The position numbers and the translations under genes are program-made. Positions 15,761 through 24,390 of a stretch of DNA of 64,000 nucleotides are shown here, piece by piece; within the stretch, counting starts at the first letter, position 1; every line of letters begins with the position of its first letter. The notes below the pieces were generated by a model that was not told the DNA's origin, ran no database searches, and was given only the letters and a program-made list of their open reading frames with translations. Source of the DNA: Variovorax sp. OK212 (lineage in GTDB: Bacteria > Pseudomonadota > Gammaproteobacteria > Burkholderiales > Burkholderiaceae_C). The DNA lies in NCBI RefSeq assembly GCF_900112425.1, contig NZ_FOLP01000016.1:101518-165517 (forward strand), read 5' to 3'.

Positions 15761-17965
15761 ATGAAGTTCGACACACCCGCCACCACCAACCCCATCGACC
15801 AGCTCAAGGTGATCGGCCAGCCAGTGGACCGCATCGACGGCCCGCTCAAGACCACGGGCACCGCGCCCTACGCGTATGAACGCCACGACGTGGCGGCGAA
15901 CCCGGCGTACGGCTGCATCGTCGGCTCGGGCATTGCGAAGGGGCGCATTCTTTCGTTCGACCTGTCGCGCGCCAAGGCCGCGCCCGGCGTGCTCGCCATC
16001 GTCACGCACGAGAACGCGGGCAAGCTGGACAAGGGCCGCTTCAACGCCGCCCGGCTGCTGGGCGGCCCGGTGGTCGAGCACTACCACCAGGCCATTGCGC
16101 TGGTGGTGGCCGAAACCTTCGAGCAGGCGCGCGCCGCCGCGCAGCTGGTGCAGGTGACGTACGCGCGCACCGAAGGCGCGTTCGGCCTCGCGCACGCCAA
16201 GGCCTCGACCGAGCGGCGCACCACCGACCGCGACAACACCGTCGGCGACTTCGCCGGCGCGTTCGCCAAGGCGGAGGTACGGCTGGACGCCACCTACAGC
16301 ACGCCCGACCACTCGCACGCGATGATGGAGCCGCACGCCACCCTTGCCGCATGGGACGGCGACAGGCTCTCGGTGTGGACCTCGAACCAGATGATCGACT
16401 GGACCACCGGCGACCTCGCCAGGACGCTCGGCATGCCCAGGGACAAGGTGCACCTGATGTCGCCGTACATCGGCGGCGGCTTCGGCGGCAAGCTGTTCCT
16501 GCGCGCCGACACGCTGCTGGCGGCGCTGGGCGCGCGCATTGCGCGGCGGCCGGTGAAGGTCGCGATGCAGCGCCCGCTCATCGCCAACAACACCACGCAC
16601 CGGCCCGCGACCATCCAGCGCATCCGCATCGGCGCCACGCCGCAGGGAAAGATCACGGCCATCGGCCATGAAAGCTGGTCGGGCAACCTGGCCGACGGCA
16701 AGCCGGAGAACGCGGTGCAGCAGACGCGCCTGCTCTACGCGGGCGAGCACCGCCTTACGGGCACGCGCCTGGCGCTGCTCGACCTGCCCGAAGGCAACGC
16801 CATGCGCGCGCCGGGCGAGGCGCCGGGGCTGATGGCGCTGGAAGTCGCCATCGACGAAATGGCCGAGCGGCTGGGCATCGACCCGATCGAGTTCCGCGTG
16901 CTGAACGACACGCAGGTCGATCCGGCCAACGCCGCGCGGCCTTTCTCGCAGCGCCGCCTCGTCGAATGCATGCGCACCGGGGCCGAGCGCTTCGGCTGGA
17001 ACCAGCGGGGCGCGAGGCCGGGCCTGGTGCGCGATGGCCGCTGGCTGGTCGGCATCGGCATGGCGGCGGCGTTTCGCAACAACCAGGTCACGAAGTCGGG
17101 TGCGCGCGTGGCGCTCGACAGGCTCGGCACGGTCACGGTCGAGACCGACATGACGGACATCGGCACCGGCAGCTACACCATCATTGCGCAGACCGCCGCC
17201 GAGATGATGGGCGTGCCGCTGGAGCGCGTGGTGGTGCGCCTGGGCGACTCGCGCTTTCCGGTGTCTTCCGGCTCGGGCGGCCAGTGGGGCGCCAACTGCT
17301 CGACGGCCGGCGTCTATGCGGCCTGCACCAAGCTGCGCGACGCCGTGGCACGGCGCGCGGGGCTCGAGCCGGTGGGCGCGGTGTTCTCGGACGGGATGGT
17401 GCGCGCGGGCGCGCGCAGCGTGCCGCTCGCGGGCCTGGCAGGGCTGGAGGGAGAAGGCGCCATCGTCGCCGAAGACGTGCTGGAGTTCGGCAACCTCGAC
17501 AAGCAATACCAGCAGTCCACCTTCGGCGCGCATTTCGTCGAGGTGGGCGTCGATGCGTTCACGGCCGAGATCCGCGTGCGGCGCATGCTCGCGGTGTGCG
17601 CCTCGGGGCGCATCCTGAACCCCAAGTCGGCGCGCAGCCAGGTGATCGGCGCGATGACCATGGGCGTGGGCGCTGCGCTGATGGAAGAGCTGGCCGTGGA
17701 CGAGCGGCTGGGCTTCTTCGTCAACCACGACCTGGCGGGCTACGAGGTGCCGGTGCATGCCGACATTCCGCACCAGGAGGTGATCTTCATGGACGAGACC
17801 GACCCGATCTCCTCGCCCATGAAAGCCAAGGGCGTGGGCGAACTCGGCATCTGCGGCGTGGGCGCCGCGGTGGCCAACGCGGTCTACAACGCGACCGGCG
17901 TGCGCGTGCGCGACTACCCGATCACGCTGGACAAGCTCATCGCGCGCATGCCGGACGCGGCCTGA
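15761..17965 (+). CDS. paoC: Periplasmic aldehyde dehydrogenase, molybdenum subunit (PaoC-like)
   Basis: A 734-residue catalytic subunit binding the molybdenum cofactor, the same size as E. coli PaoC. Motifs include YIGGGFGGKLFLRAD, GEAPGLMALEVAIDEMAERL and GSGGQWGANCSTAG. The catalytic base is the Glu in KGVGELGICG, residue 694. In E. coli the equivalent subunit carries the cytosine dinucleotide form of the cofactor and needs the chaperone PaoD; no paoD is seen here. The ATG begins 3 bp after the FAD-subunit stop, preceded by AGGAGCTGAGCG. Confidence 0.88.
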   Translation: MKFDTPATTNPIDQLKVIGQPVDRIDGPLKTTGTAPYAYERHDVAANPAYGCIVGSGIAKGRILSFDLSRAKAAPGVLAIVTHENAGKLDKGRFNAARLLGGPVVEHYHQAIALVVAETFEQARAAAQLVQVTYARTEGAFGLAHAKASTERRTTDRDNTVGDFAGAFAKAEVRLDATYSTPDHSHAMMEPHATLAAWDGDRLSVWTSNQMIDWTTGDLARTLGMPRDKVHLMSPYIGGGFGGKLFLRADTLLAALGARIARRPVKVAMQRPLIANNTTHRPATIQRIRIGATPQGKITAIGHESWSGNLADGKPENAVQQTRLLYAGEHRLTGTRLALLDLPEGNAMRAPGEAPGLMALEVAIDEMAERLGIDPIEFRVLNDTQVDPANAARPFSQRRLVECMRTGAERFGWNQRGARPGLVRDGRWLVGIGMAAAFRNNQVTKSGARVALDRLGTVTVETDMTDIGTGSYTIIAQTAAEMMGVPLERVVVRLGDSRFPVSSGSGGQWGANCSTAGVYAACTKLRDAVARRAGLEPVGAVFSDGMVRAGARSVPLAGLAGLEGEGAIVAEDVLEFGNLDKQYQQSTFGAHFVEVGVDAFTAEIRVRRMLAVCASGRILNPKSARSQVIGAMTMGVGAALMEELAVDERLGFFVNHDLAGYEVPVHADIPHQEVIFMDETDPISSPMKAKGVGELGICGVGAAVANAVYNATGVRVRDYPITLDKLIARMPDAA

Positions 17966-18012
17966 GCGCGCGGAGACTCGCGCGTCGGGTTCATCGGTCA
18001 GGTTCGTCGGAT

Positions 18013-18061
18013 TGGCAAGCGCGGCTTGCCAGTTCTACAAGGCGCCACGGGCTAGTTCCGC
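18013..18061 (+). promoter_or_regulatory. LysR-type palindrome and promoter-like motif upstream of the MFS exporter
   Basis: TGGCAAGC-GCG-GCTTGCCA is a perfect inverted repeat (18013-18031). From CAAG onward the block repeats the one in front of paoA (14052-14097) with identical spacing: CAAG-N5-CTTGCCAGT-N-CT-N-CAAGG-N9-CTAGTTCCGC. A TAGAGT element follows, 7 bp before the ATG. The shared block suggests the same regulator controls both units. Confidence 0.62.
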
Positions 18062-18087
18062 GGGGCGGGGCTGCCTAGAGTCGAGGC

Positions 18088-19527
18088 ATGCACTCCCAGC
18101 CCGTTCCGAACGCCGATCCTGCACAGCGCCCGCGCCATGCGGCCGTGCTCGCCATCATCCTTGCGAGCTACCTGATGATCGTGATCGACATCTCGATCGT
18201 CATCACCGCATTGCCCAAGATGCAGGCCGGCCTGCACCTGTCGCCGGCGAGCCTGTCGTGGGTGCAGAACGCCTACACGCTGGCCTTCGGCGGGCTGCTG
18301 CTGCTCGGCGCGCGGGCGGGCGACATCCTGGGGCGGCGGCGCATGTTCATCGCCGGTCTCGGGCTCTTCACGCTGGCCTCATTCGCCATCGGCATTTCAC
18401 CGTCGCCGGCATGGCTGCTGGCCGCGCGCGCGGTGCAGGGCGTGGGCGCGGCGGTGCTCGCGCCGTCGACACTGGCGCTGCTGTCCACCCACTTCGCCGA
18501 AGGGCCGGCACGCACGCGCGCACTCGCCTACTATGCGGCCGCGGCCGGCGTGGGTGCGAGCGTGGGCCTGGTGCTGGGCGGGCTCGTTGCCGACCTGCTC
18601 TCGTGGCGCGTGGGCTTCTTCATCAACGTGCCGCTGGGCCTTGTGCTCATGTTCGGCGCGCGGCGCTGGCTGGCGGAAACGCCGCGCCGCGCGGGGCGGC
18701 TCGACCTGGTGGGCGCGGTGAGCTCCACGCTGGGCATGAGCGCGCTGGTGTACGGCATCGTGCGCTCGGCGGAAGCCGGCTGGGGCGAAGGCATCGCGCT
18801 GGCGGCGCTGCTGGCGGGCGTCGCGCTGCTGGTGCTGTTCGTGGCCAACGAGCGCCGCGTGGCGCAGCCGATTCTTCCGCTGCGCCTGTTCGCCCACCGC
18901 GAGCGCAGCGCGGCCTGTGCCGCGCGCGTGTTGTTCCTGGGCGGCATGGTGGGCTTCTGGTTCTTCACCACGCAGTACCTGCAGGGCGTGCTGGGCTACC
19001 GCCCGCTCGAGGCCGGCCTGGCGTTCCTGCCGGCCACCCTGCCCAACTTCGCGGCGGCCATGCTGGTGCCCGCGCTCACGCGCAGGTTCGGCAATGCGCG
19101 CCTGCTGGCGGCGGGCCTTGCGACAGGCATCGTGGGCATGGCATGGCTCGCGCAGGTGTCGGCGCACTCGCCGTACCTCACGGGCGTCGCATTGCCGATG
19201 GTGCTCATCGGCATCGGCCAGGGCGGCGTGCTGGGGCCGCTCACGGTGGCGGCGGTGAGCGGCGTGGACGCGGAAGACGCCGGTGCGGCGTCGGGCCTGG
19301 TGAACGTGGCGCACCAGCTCGGCGGATCGCTCGGGCTGGGGCTGCTGGTGGCGGTGTTCGCGGCCTCGAGTACAACAGCGCCGGCGCTGCCTTCGGTGCA
19401 GTTGGCCCACCGCATCGCCGCGACCTTCGACGCCAGCACCGTCATGCTGACGATGGCGCTGGCGATCGTCTGGCTGTTCATTGTGCGGCGCCGCATGCCC
19501 GAACCCGCCGCAGCCGTGCGCGCTTGA
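18088..19527 (+). CDS. MFS drug exporter, DHA2/EmrB-QacA family
   Basis: A 479-residue integral membrane protein, the size of a 14-helix DHA2 proton antiporter. Motif A is GARAGDILGRRRMF in the first cytoplasmic loop. The TM1 acidic motif is MIVIDISIVITALPKM and motif C-like sequence occurs in AAAAGVGASVGLVLGGLVADLLSW. Such pumps expel lipophilic or cationic toxicants. The upstream regulatory block matches that of the aldehyde dehydrogenase operon, so exporter and detoxifying enzyme are likely induced together. The ATG at 18088 follows a GTCGAGGC purine stretch. Confidence 0.88.
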   Translation: MHSQPVPNADPAQRPRHAAVLAIILASYLMIVIDISIVITALPKMQAGLHLSPASLSWVQNAYTLAFGGLLLLGARAGDILGRRRMFIAGLGLFTLASFAIGISPSPAWLLAARAVQGVGAAVLAPSTLALLSTHFAEGPARTRALAYYAAAAGVGASVGLVLGGLVADLLSWRVGFFINVPLGLVLMFGARRWLAETPRRAGRLDLVGAVSSTLGMSALVYGIVRSAEAGWGEGIALAALLAGVALLVLFVANERRVAQPILPLRLFAHRERSAACAARVLFLGGMVGFWFFTTQYLQGVLGYRPLEAGLAFLPATLPNFAAAMLVPALTRRFGNARLLAAGLATGIVGMAWLAQVSAHSPYLTGVALPMVLIGIGQGGVLGPLTVAAVSGVDAEDAGAASGLVNVAHQLGGSLGLGLLVAVFAASSTTAPALPSVQLAHRIAATFDASTVMLTMALAIVWLFIVRRRMPEPAAAVRA

Positions 19528-19588
19528 CAAGCCTTGCGGCGGCGCCCAATACTCAACTCGCTGGTTAACCATAAACAGGAGACCCGAG

Positions 19589-19936
19589 ATGAAGTACCAA
19601 GGAAGCTGCCACTGCGGCGCGGTCAGGTTCGAGGCCGAGGGCGAGATCGGCACGGCCACCGCGTGCAACTGCTCGATGTGCCAGCGCAAGGGCATCCTCA
19701 TGTGGTTCGTGCCGCGCAGCGCGCTGCACCTGCTGACGCCCGAGGAGAACGCGTCCACCTACATGTTCCACAAGCACATCATCAAGCACCGCTTCTGCCC
19801 GACCTGCGGCATCCATCCTTACGGCGAAGGCGTGACGCCCACGGGCGAGCCCATGGCCGCCATCAACCTGCGCTGCATCGAGGGCATCGACCTGCAGGCC
19901 ATTCCGGTGCAGCACTTCGACGGCCGCTCGAAGTGA
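19589..19936 (+). CDS. GFA-family (glutathione-dependent formaldehyde-activating fold) protein
   Basis: A 115-residue protein with the zinc-binding pattern of the GFA/CENP-V fold: GSCHCGAVRFEAEG, then CNCSMCQRKG, then FCPTCGIHPY. The structural and catalytic zinc sites are therefore intact. Members include glutathione-formaldehyde condensing enzymes, but most are uncharacterised. AGGAGACCCGAG precedes the ATG. It stands alone between the exporter and the cyclase gene and may be read through from the exporter 61 bp upstream. Confidence 0.85.
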   Translation: MKYQGSCHCGAVRFEAEGEIGTATACNCSMCQRKGILMWFVPRSALHLLTPEENASTYMFHKHIIKHRFCPTCGIHPYGEGVTPTGEPMAAINLRCIEGIDLQAIPVQHFDGRSK

Positions 19937-20060
19937 GCGGCTGACCGCCGACTGACGGGCCCGGCGCGGGAAAGCCACGAACCGCCGGCCTTGCCTCTCG
20001 TTCGTCACCCGCGGCGCGGCAGATGTGTCAAAGTCCGACAAAGACTCTTGAGCGTCACCG

Positions 20061-21611
20061 TTGCGGAACCGCCCCTTGTTCAGTCGACCCTCCATCACCT
20101 CCCGGACGATGGCTTTCGTGGCTGTCGTCTGCCTGAGCCTCGTCGCGCTGGACGGCTGGAACAGCTGGAACTCCCGCTCCGAGGAGCTGCGGCAGATGAG
20201 CACCGCGGCGTCGAACCTCGCGCGCGCCATGGCGCAGCAGGCCGACGACACCATCAAGGAGGCCGACACCGCGCTGGTCGGCGTGGTCGAGCGCATCGAG
20301 TACGACGGCACGGGGCCGGCGGCCGTGGAGCGGCTTCGCAAGGTGCTGGCCTCCCAGGTAACCGAACTGCCGCAGCTCGACGCGCTGCACGTGTACGACA
20401 AGGACGGCAACTGGATCGTCAACTCGCGGCACAACGCGCCGGAGAACCTCAACAACGCCGACCGCGAGTACTTCATCTTCCACCGCACCCACGCAGAGCG
20501 CGGCCCGCACATCGGCATTCCGGTGAAGAGCCGCACCACCGGGCGGCTGCTGGTGCCGATCTCGCGGCGCATCGACCAGGCGGACGGCAGCTTCGCGGGC
20601 GTGGCGCTCGCGACCATCGACATCGACTTCTTCATGAAGTTCTACGACAGCCTGGACATCGGCGAGGCGGGTGCCGTGGCGCTGGTGCTGGAAAACGGCA
20701 CGATGATGACGCGCCGGCCCTTCAGCGCCGGCACGGTCGGGCGGGACATGCGCGACACCGACCTCTTTCGCGCCTACACGGCGCAGGGGCCGGCCGGCAC
20801 CGCCTACATCCGCTCGGCGCAGGACGGCGTGACGCGCCTGAACAGCTTCCGGCGCGTGGCGAACTACCCGCTGTTCGTGGCGGCCGCGTTGTCGAAGGAC
20901 GAGATCCTTGCCGTCTGGTGGCACGACACGCTGTGGCATTCGGCCGGCGTCATCCTGCTGGCGGGCATCGTCGGCTTCGTCGGGCTGCGGCTGGTCAGGC
21001 AGATCGAGCTGCGCACCAAGACCGAGGCCGAGCTGCGCCGCGCGCGCGACGCGCTCGAGAAGCTCAACAAGACACTCAACACGCTCGCCATGGAAGACGG
21101 CCTCACGGGCCTGGCGAACCGCCGGCAGTTCGACGCGACGCTCGACACCGAATTCAGCCGCGCGCTGCGCGACGCGAGCACGCTGGCGCTGATCCTGATC
21201 GACGTCGACTGCTTCAAGCAATACAACGACATCTACGGCCACGCCGCCGGCGACGAGTGCCTGCAGTCGATCGGGCGCACCATCGCCGAGCTGACACCGC
21301 GGCGCCCGGGCGACCTCGCCGCGCGCTACGGCGGGGAAGAGCTGGCCGTGCTGCTGCCCGAGACGGAGGTGGCCGACGCCGTCGAGCTGGCGGAACGCAT
21401 CCGCCACGCGGTGCGCAACCTGAAGATCGAGCACACGGGCACCGAAGCCGGCTTCGTGACCCTGAGCGCCGGCGTGGATACGCTCAGCCCCGTGCCCGGC
21501 GCGGGCCAGGCCAAGGAACTGATCCGCTCGGCCGACAAGGCCCTGTACGTGGCCAAGACGGCGGGGCGCAACCGGGTGTGCACCAACGAAGACGCCGGCC
21601 CCGACGGCTGA
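20061..21611 (+). CDS. Membrane diguanylate cyclase with periplasmic Cache sensor
   Basis: A 516-residue GGDEF protein that makes cyclic di-GMP. TM1 lies near residues 15-32, a Cache-type extracellular domain at about 35-290 (YFIFHRTHAERGPHIG, TTGRLLVPISRRID), TM2 at about 295-315, a short coiled coil, then the catalytic domain. The active-site motif is GGEEL (424-428), a functional variant. RPGD five residues earlier is an intact inhibitory I-site. The start is TTG at 20061, because an in-frame stop lies just before it; ATG at 20109 is the alternative but would cut into TM1. Confidence 0.88.
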   Translation: MRNRPLFSRPSITSRTMAFVAVVCLSLVALDGWNSWNSRSEELRQMSTAASNLARAMAQQADDTIKEADTALVGVVERIEYDGTGPAAVERLRKVLASQVTELPQLDALHVYDKDGNWIVNSRHNAPENLNNADREYFIFHRTHAERGPHIGIPVKSRTTGRLLVPISRRIDQADGSFAGVALATIDIDFFMKFYDSLDIGEAGAVALVLENGTMMTRRPFSAGTVGRDMRDTDLFRAYTAQGPAGTAYIRSAQDGVTRLNSFRRVANYPLFVAAALSKDEILAVWWHDTLWHSAGVILLAGIVGFVGLRLVRQIELRTKTEAELRRARDALEKLNKTLNTLAMEDGLTGLANRRQFDATLDTEFSRALRDASTLALILIDVDCFKQYNDIYGHAAGDECLQSIGRTIAELTPRRPGDLAARYGGEELAVLLPETEVADAVELAERIRHAVRNLKIEHTGTEAGFVTLSAGVDTLSPVPGAGQAKELIRSADKALYVAKTAGRNRVCTNEDAGPDG

Positions 21612-21639
21612 AGGACACTGGTCAGACCGCTCAGACCGC

Positions 21640-22248
21640 TCAGACCACTCCGACCGCATTCACCGGCGACGCCAGCGCGTGCCGTTCCAGCGCACGCATC
21701 ACCGCCGCCGTGCGCGTCTCCACGCCCAGCTTCACGTACACATGCTCCAGGTGCTTGTGCACGGTGCGCGGGCTGATCTCCAGCAGGGCGGCGATCTCGG
21801 CGTCGGTCTTGCCGCGTGAAAGCCAGTGCATCACGTCGCCCTCGCGTGGCGTGAGGACGGGCGCCGGTCCCACAGGTCCCGCAGCTTGCACAGTTGCATC
21901 GGGCGCGGCGGACAGCGGCAACTCGGCACGGCAGGTCAGCAGCCGGTACAGGAAGGCCACCGCCACCGCATGCTCCAGCCCCGCGCGACGGTAGTAGTCG
22001 GCCAGCCCCGCGCGACGGTAGTAGTCGGCCAGCCCCGCGCGACGGTGGTAGTCGGCCTGCGGCGCGCGCCGGCAGTAGTCGGCCTGCGGCGCGACGTGGC
22101 GCAGCCCATGGCGGCCCGGCGCCTGCGCGACGCTGTGCTTCGCGCGCAGGCCATCGTCGCCGTGATGCCGCGCGGGCGCCCCCGCGGACTCCAGTTGCTC
22201 GAGCAAGCGAAGCGCGCTTGCGCAGTCATTGCGCGTCAGATGCGTCAT
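21640..22248 (-). CDS. LuxR-type helix-turn-helix protein with a coding tandem repeat
   Basis: A 202-residue protein whose C-terminal 65 residues are a LuxR/NarL DNA-binding domain: LTPREGDVMHWLSRGKTDAEI, then ISPRTVHKHLEHVYVKLG. It has no recognisable receiver or autoinducer domain. Residues 56-91 are four copies of a nine-residue unit (ADYCRRAPQ, ADYHRRAGL, ADYYRRAGL twice) encoded by the 27-bp repeat. The repeat is rich in Arg and Tyr and could form an amphipathic helix. Divergent from the methyltransferase gene; CATACGCA-TTGC-TGCGTATG between them is a possible operator. Confidence 0.7.
   Translation of the reverse strand: MTHLTRNDCASALRLLEQLESAGAPARHHGDDGLRAKHSVAQAPGRHGLRHVAPQADYCRRAPQADYHRRAGLADYYRRAGLADYYRRAGLEHAVAVAFLYRLLTCRAELPLSAAPDATVQAAGPVGPAPVLTPREGDVMHWLSRGKTDAEIAALLEISPRTVHKHLEHVYVKLGVETRTAAVMRALERHALASPVNAVGVV
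21976..22083. repeat. 27-bp coding tandem repeat (four copies)
   Basis: Four head-to-tail 27-bp units occupy 21976-22002, 22003-22029, 22030-22056 and 22057-22083. The first two are identical, the third has one change and the fourth is diverged; a fifth, degenerate copy follows to about 22110. The unit length is a multiple of three, so copy-number change keeps the LuxR-type gene in frame. Confidence 0.92.
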
Positions 22249-22268
22249 GGCATGCCCCTTTCACCGTG

Positions 22269-22288
22269 CATACGCATTGCTGCGTATG
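22269..22288. promoter_or_regulatory. Palindrome in the divergent LuxR/methyltransferase promoter
   Basis: CATACGCA-TTGC-TGCGTATG is a perfect inverted repeat with 8-bp arms. It sits 21 bp upstream of the LuxR-type start and about 107 bp before the methyltransferase start. It could be a regulator-binding site for either gene. No experimental link can be seen. Confidence 0.4.
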
Positions 22289-22395
22289 GCGCCTGTGCGC
22301 ATCGGGACGCAGGATGCGCGCAGGCCCTTCGCCCCCTCGATCCAGTATAGGCAGGCGAACGCCACGCATGCCGCCTGTCGGCGAAGGGGATACAC

Positions 22396-23457
22396 ATGGC
22401 CATCGACGAAACACGGCTTAACGCGTTCATGGGTAACTTCGTGCATGACCTGGGGGCCGTGATGCACGCGGCCACCATCGTCGTGGGCGACCAGCTCGGC
22501 CTGTACAAGGCGCTGGCCGAAGGCCCGACGAACGTGGAGACGCTCGCGCGCCGCACCGAGACCGACCCGCGCTACCTGCGCGAATGGCTCTCGGCCCAGG
22601 CCGCCAGCGGCTACGTGCAGTACGAGCCCAAGGGCGAGATGTTCTCGCTGTCCGAGGAGCAGGCCTTCGCGCTGGCGCAGGAGGGCAGCCCCGCATTCAT
22701 ACCGGGCGCCTTCCAGATCGCCGTGGCGCAGTTCAAGATCATTCCCAAGATGGTCCAGGCCATGCGCACGGGCCTGGGCATCGGCTGGCACGAGCACGAC
22801 GCCGCCCTCTTCCACGGCACCGAGCGCTTCTTCCGGCCCGGCTACGCGGCCAACCTGGTGAGCCAGTGGATTCCGGCGCTCGAAGGCATTGCACCGCTGC
22901 TGGAGCGCGGCGCGCGCGTGGCGGACGTGGGCTGCGGGCACGGCGCCTCCACGCTGCTGATGGCGCAGGCCTACCCGAAGTCCAGCTTCGTGGGTTTCGA
23001 CTACCACGCGCCTTCGATCGAACGCGCGCGCGAAACGGCGAACAAGGCCGGCGTCGACGATGCGCAGCGCCTGCGTTTCGAAGTCGCGAGCGCGAAGGAT
23101 TTCCCCGGCGAAGACTACGACCTGGTGGCCGTGTTCGACTGCCTGCACGACATGGGCGACCCCGTGGGCGCGGCCTCGCACGTGCGCAGCACGCTCAAGC
23201 CGCAGGGCACGTGGATGATCGTCGAGCCCTTTGCCAACGACCGTCTCGAGGACAACCTCAACCCCGTGGGGCGCGTCTTCTATTCGGCGTCGAACTTCAT
23301 CTGCACGCCGGCCTCGCGCTCGCAGGAGGTCGGCCTGTGCCTGGGCGCGCAGGCCGGCGAGGCGCGCATCCGCGACGTGGTCACGCAGGGCGGCTTCAAG
23401 CACTTCCGCCGCGCCAGCCAGACCCCGTTCAACCTGATCTTCGAAGCCCGTCCGTGA
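22396..23457 (+). CDS. Class I SAM-dependent methyltransferase
   Basis: A 353-residue methyltransferase. The N-terminal winged-helix dimerisation region (LGLYKALAEGPTNVETLARR, DPRYLREWLSAQAA) precedes a Rossmann domain with motif I RVADVGCGHGASTLLMAQ and acidic loop GFDYHAPS. This two-domain layout is seen in O-methyltransferases and in the Rv2258c-like group. The substrate is unknown. AAGGGGATACAC precedes the ATG. The DUF1059 gene follows after 19 bp, apparently in the same transcript. Confidence 0.83.
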   Translation: MAIDETRLNAFMGNFVHDLGAVMHAATIVVGDQLGLYKALAEGPTNVETLARRTETDPRYLREWLSAQAASGYVQYEPKGEMFSLSEEQAFALAQEGSPAFIPGAFQIAVAQFKIIPKMVQAMRTGLGIGWHEHDAALFHGTERFFRPGYAANLVSQWIPALEGIAPLLERGARVADVGCGHGASTLLMAQAYPKSSFVGFDYHAPSIERARETANKAGVDDAQRLRFEVASAKDFPGEDYDLVAVFDCLHDMGDPVGAASHVRSTLKPQGTWMIVEPFANDRLEDNLNPVGRVFYSASNFICTPASRSQEVGLCLGAQAGEARIRDVVTQGGFKHFRRASQTPFNLIFEARP

Positions 23458-23476
23458 GGACATCCAAGGAGCTGCC

Positions 23477-23701
23477 ATGTCACGCCAATACATCGACTGC
23501 CGCGAATTCCCGAGCACGATGAACTGCAGCGTCGCGCTCTCGGCCGACACCGAGGGCGAACTGCTCGATGCCGCGGTGCAGCACGCCGTGTCTGTCCACG
23601 GCCATGCCGACACCCCCGAGCTGCGCAAGCAGCTGGCCACCCTCTTCAAGACCGGCACGCCGCCCGTGCAGGCGCCGGCCCAGCAGAAGGTGCCTGCCTG
23701 A
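23477..23701 (+). CDS. DUF1059 small protein
   Basis: A 74-residue protein that matches DUF1059: YIDCREFPSTMNCSVALSAD, then AAVQHAVSVHGHADTPELRK. The paired Cys residues (C9, C17) and the His cluster are conserved and suggest metal binding. The function of the family is unknown. AAGGAG lies just before the ATG. It follows the methyltransferase closely, so the pair is probably cotranscribed. Confidence 0.82.
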   Translation: MSRQYIDCREFPSTMNCSVALSADTEGELLDAAVQHAVSVHGHADTPELRKQLATLFKTGTPPVQAPAQQKVPA

Positions 23702-23886
23702 CGCAGCTGCCGTGCGGGCCGGCTTGCGGCTCGCGCGCCGATGAATACCTTCGGGGGCCCGCCATGGGCACCCCTGGCTGAAACCCGAGCGCCCTGCCCG
23801 AGCGCTCCCCTGCCCGCCAAGCGCGCTTTGCCAAGTCGCGCTATGGTTCGCTGCCACCCACGGCGAACCACGAGAAGGCAGGGCCC

Positions 23887-24390
23887 ATGATCGACCTCCA
23901 CATCAACGGTCAGTCCGTTGCCGTCAACGCCCCCGACGACATGCCGCTGCTCTGGGCATTGCGCGACGTCGTCGGCCTCACCGGCACCAAGTTCGGTTGC
24001 GGCATCGCGCAGTGCGGCGCCTGCACCGTGCACCTGGACGGCCAGCCCGTGCGCTCGTGCGTGCTGCCGGTCGGCTCGGTCGGCAAGCGCGCCGTCACCA
24101 CCATCGAAGCCATCTCGCAGACGCCCGCCGGCCAGCGCATCCAGCAGGCCTGGCTCGAGGTCGACGTGGTGCAGTGCGGCTACTGCCAGTCGGGCCAGGT
24201 CATGTCGGCGGCCGCGCTGATCCAGCGCACGCCGAACCCGAGCGACGCCGACATCGACATGGCCATGTCGGGCAACGTGTGCCGCTGCTGCACCTACTCG
24301 CGCATTCGCGCCGCCATCAAGCAGGCCGCCACGGGCAAGCCCGAGGTGCTGCAGTCGGTGGTGACGATGCCGGCAAGGAGCGCATCGTGA
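23887..24390 (+). CDS. iorA: Isoquinoline 1-oxidoreductase-type [2Fe-2S] subunit
   Basis: A 167-residue electron-transfer subunit with two [2Fe-2S] clusters: CGIAQCGACTVHLDGQPVRSC and CGYCQSGQVM...CRCCTYSRI. The length and the CRCCTY variant are typical of IorA-like proteins that pair with a large molybdenum subunit without a separate FAD subunit. No signal peptide is present, so the exported partner would carry it out. AAGGCAGGGCCC precedes the ATG, and GTGA overlap couples it to iorB. The true substrate may be another N-heterocycle or an aldehyde. Confidence 0.85.
   Translation: MIDLHINGQSVAVNAPDDMPLLWALRDVVGLTGTKFGCGIAQCGACTVHLDGQPVRSCVLPVGSVGKRAVTTIEAISQTPAGQRIQQAWLEVDVVQCGYCQSGQVMSAAALIQRTPNPSDADIDMAMSGNVCRCCTYSRIRAAIKQAATGKPEVLQSVVTMPARSAS

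Noticed and set aside
15074..17773. An 899-codon open frame on the minus strand across the paoB/paoC genes
   Set aside because: It is antisense to two clear molybdenum-hydroxylase subunits. Its His/Arg/Ala-rich reading is the usual shadow of GC-rich codon use.
20109..20111. ATG start for the diguanylate cyclase
   Set aside because: It would begin inside the first membrane helix and remove the positively charged N-terminus; TTG at 20061 is favoured, though not proven.
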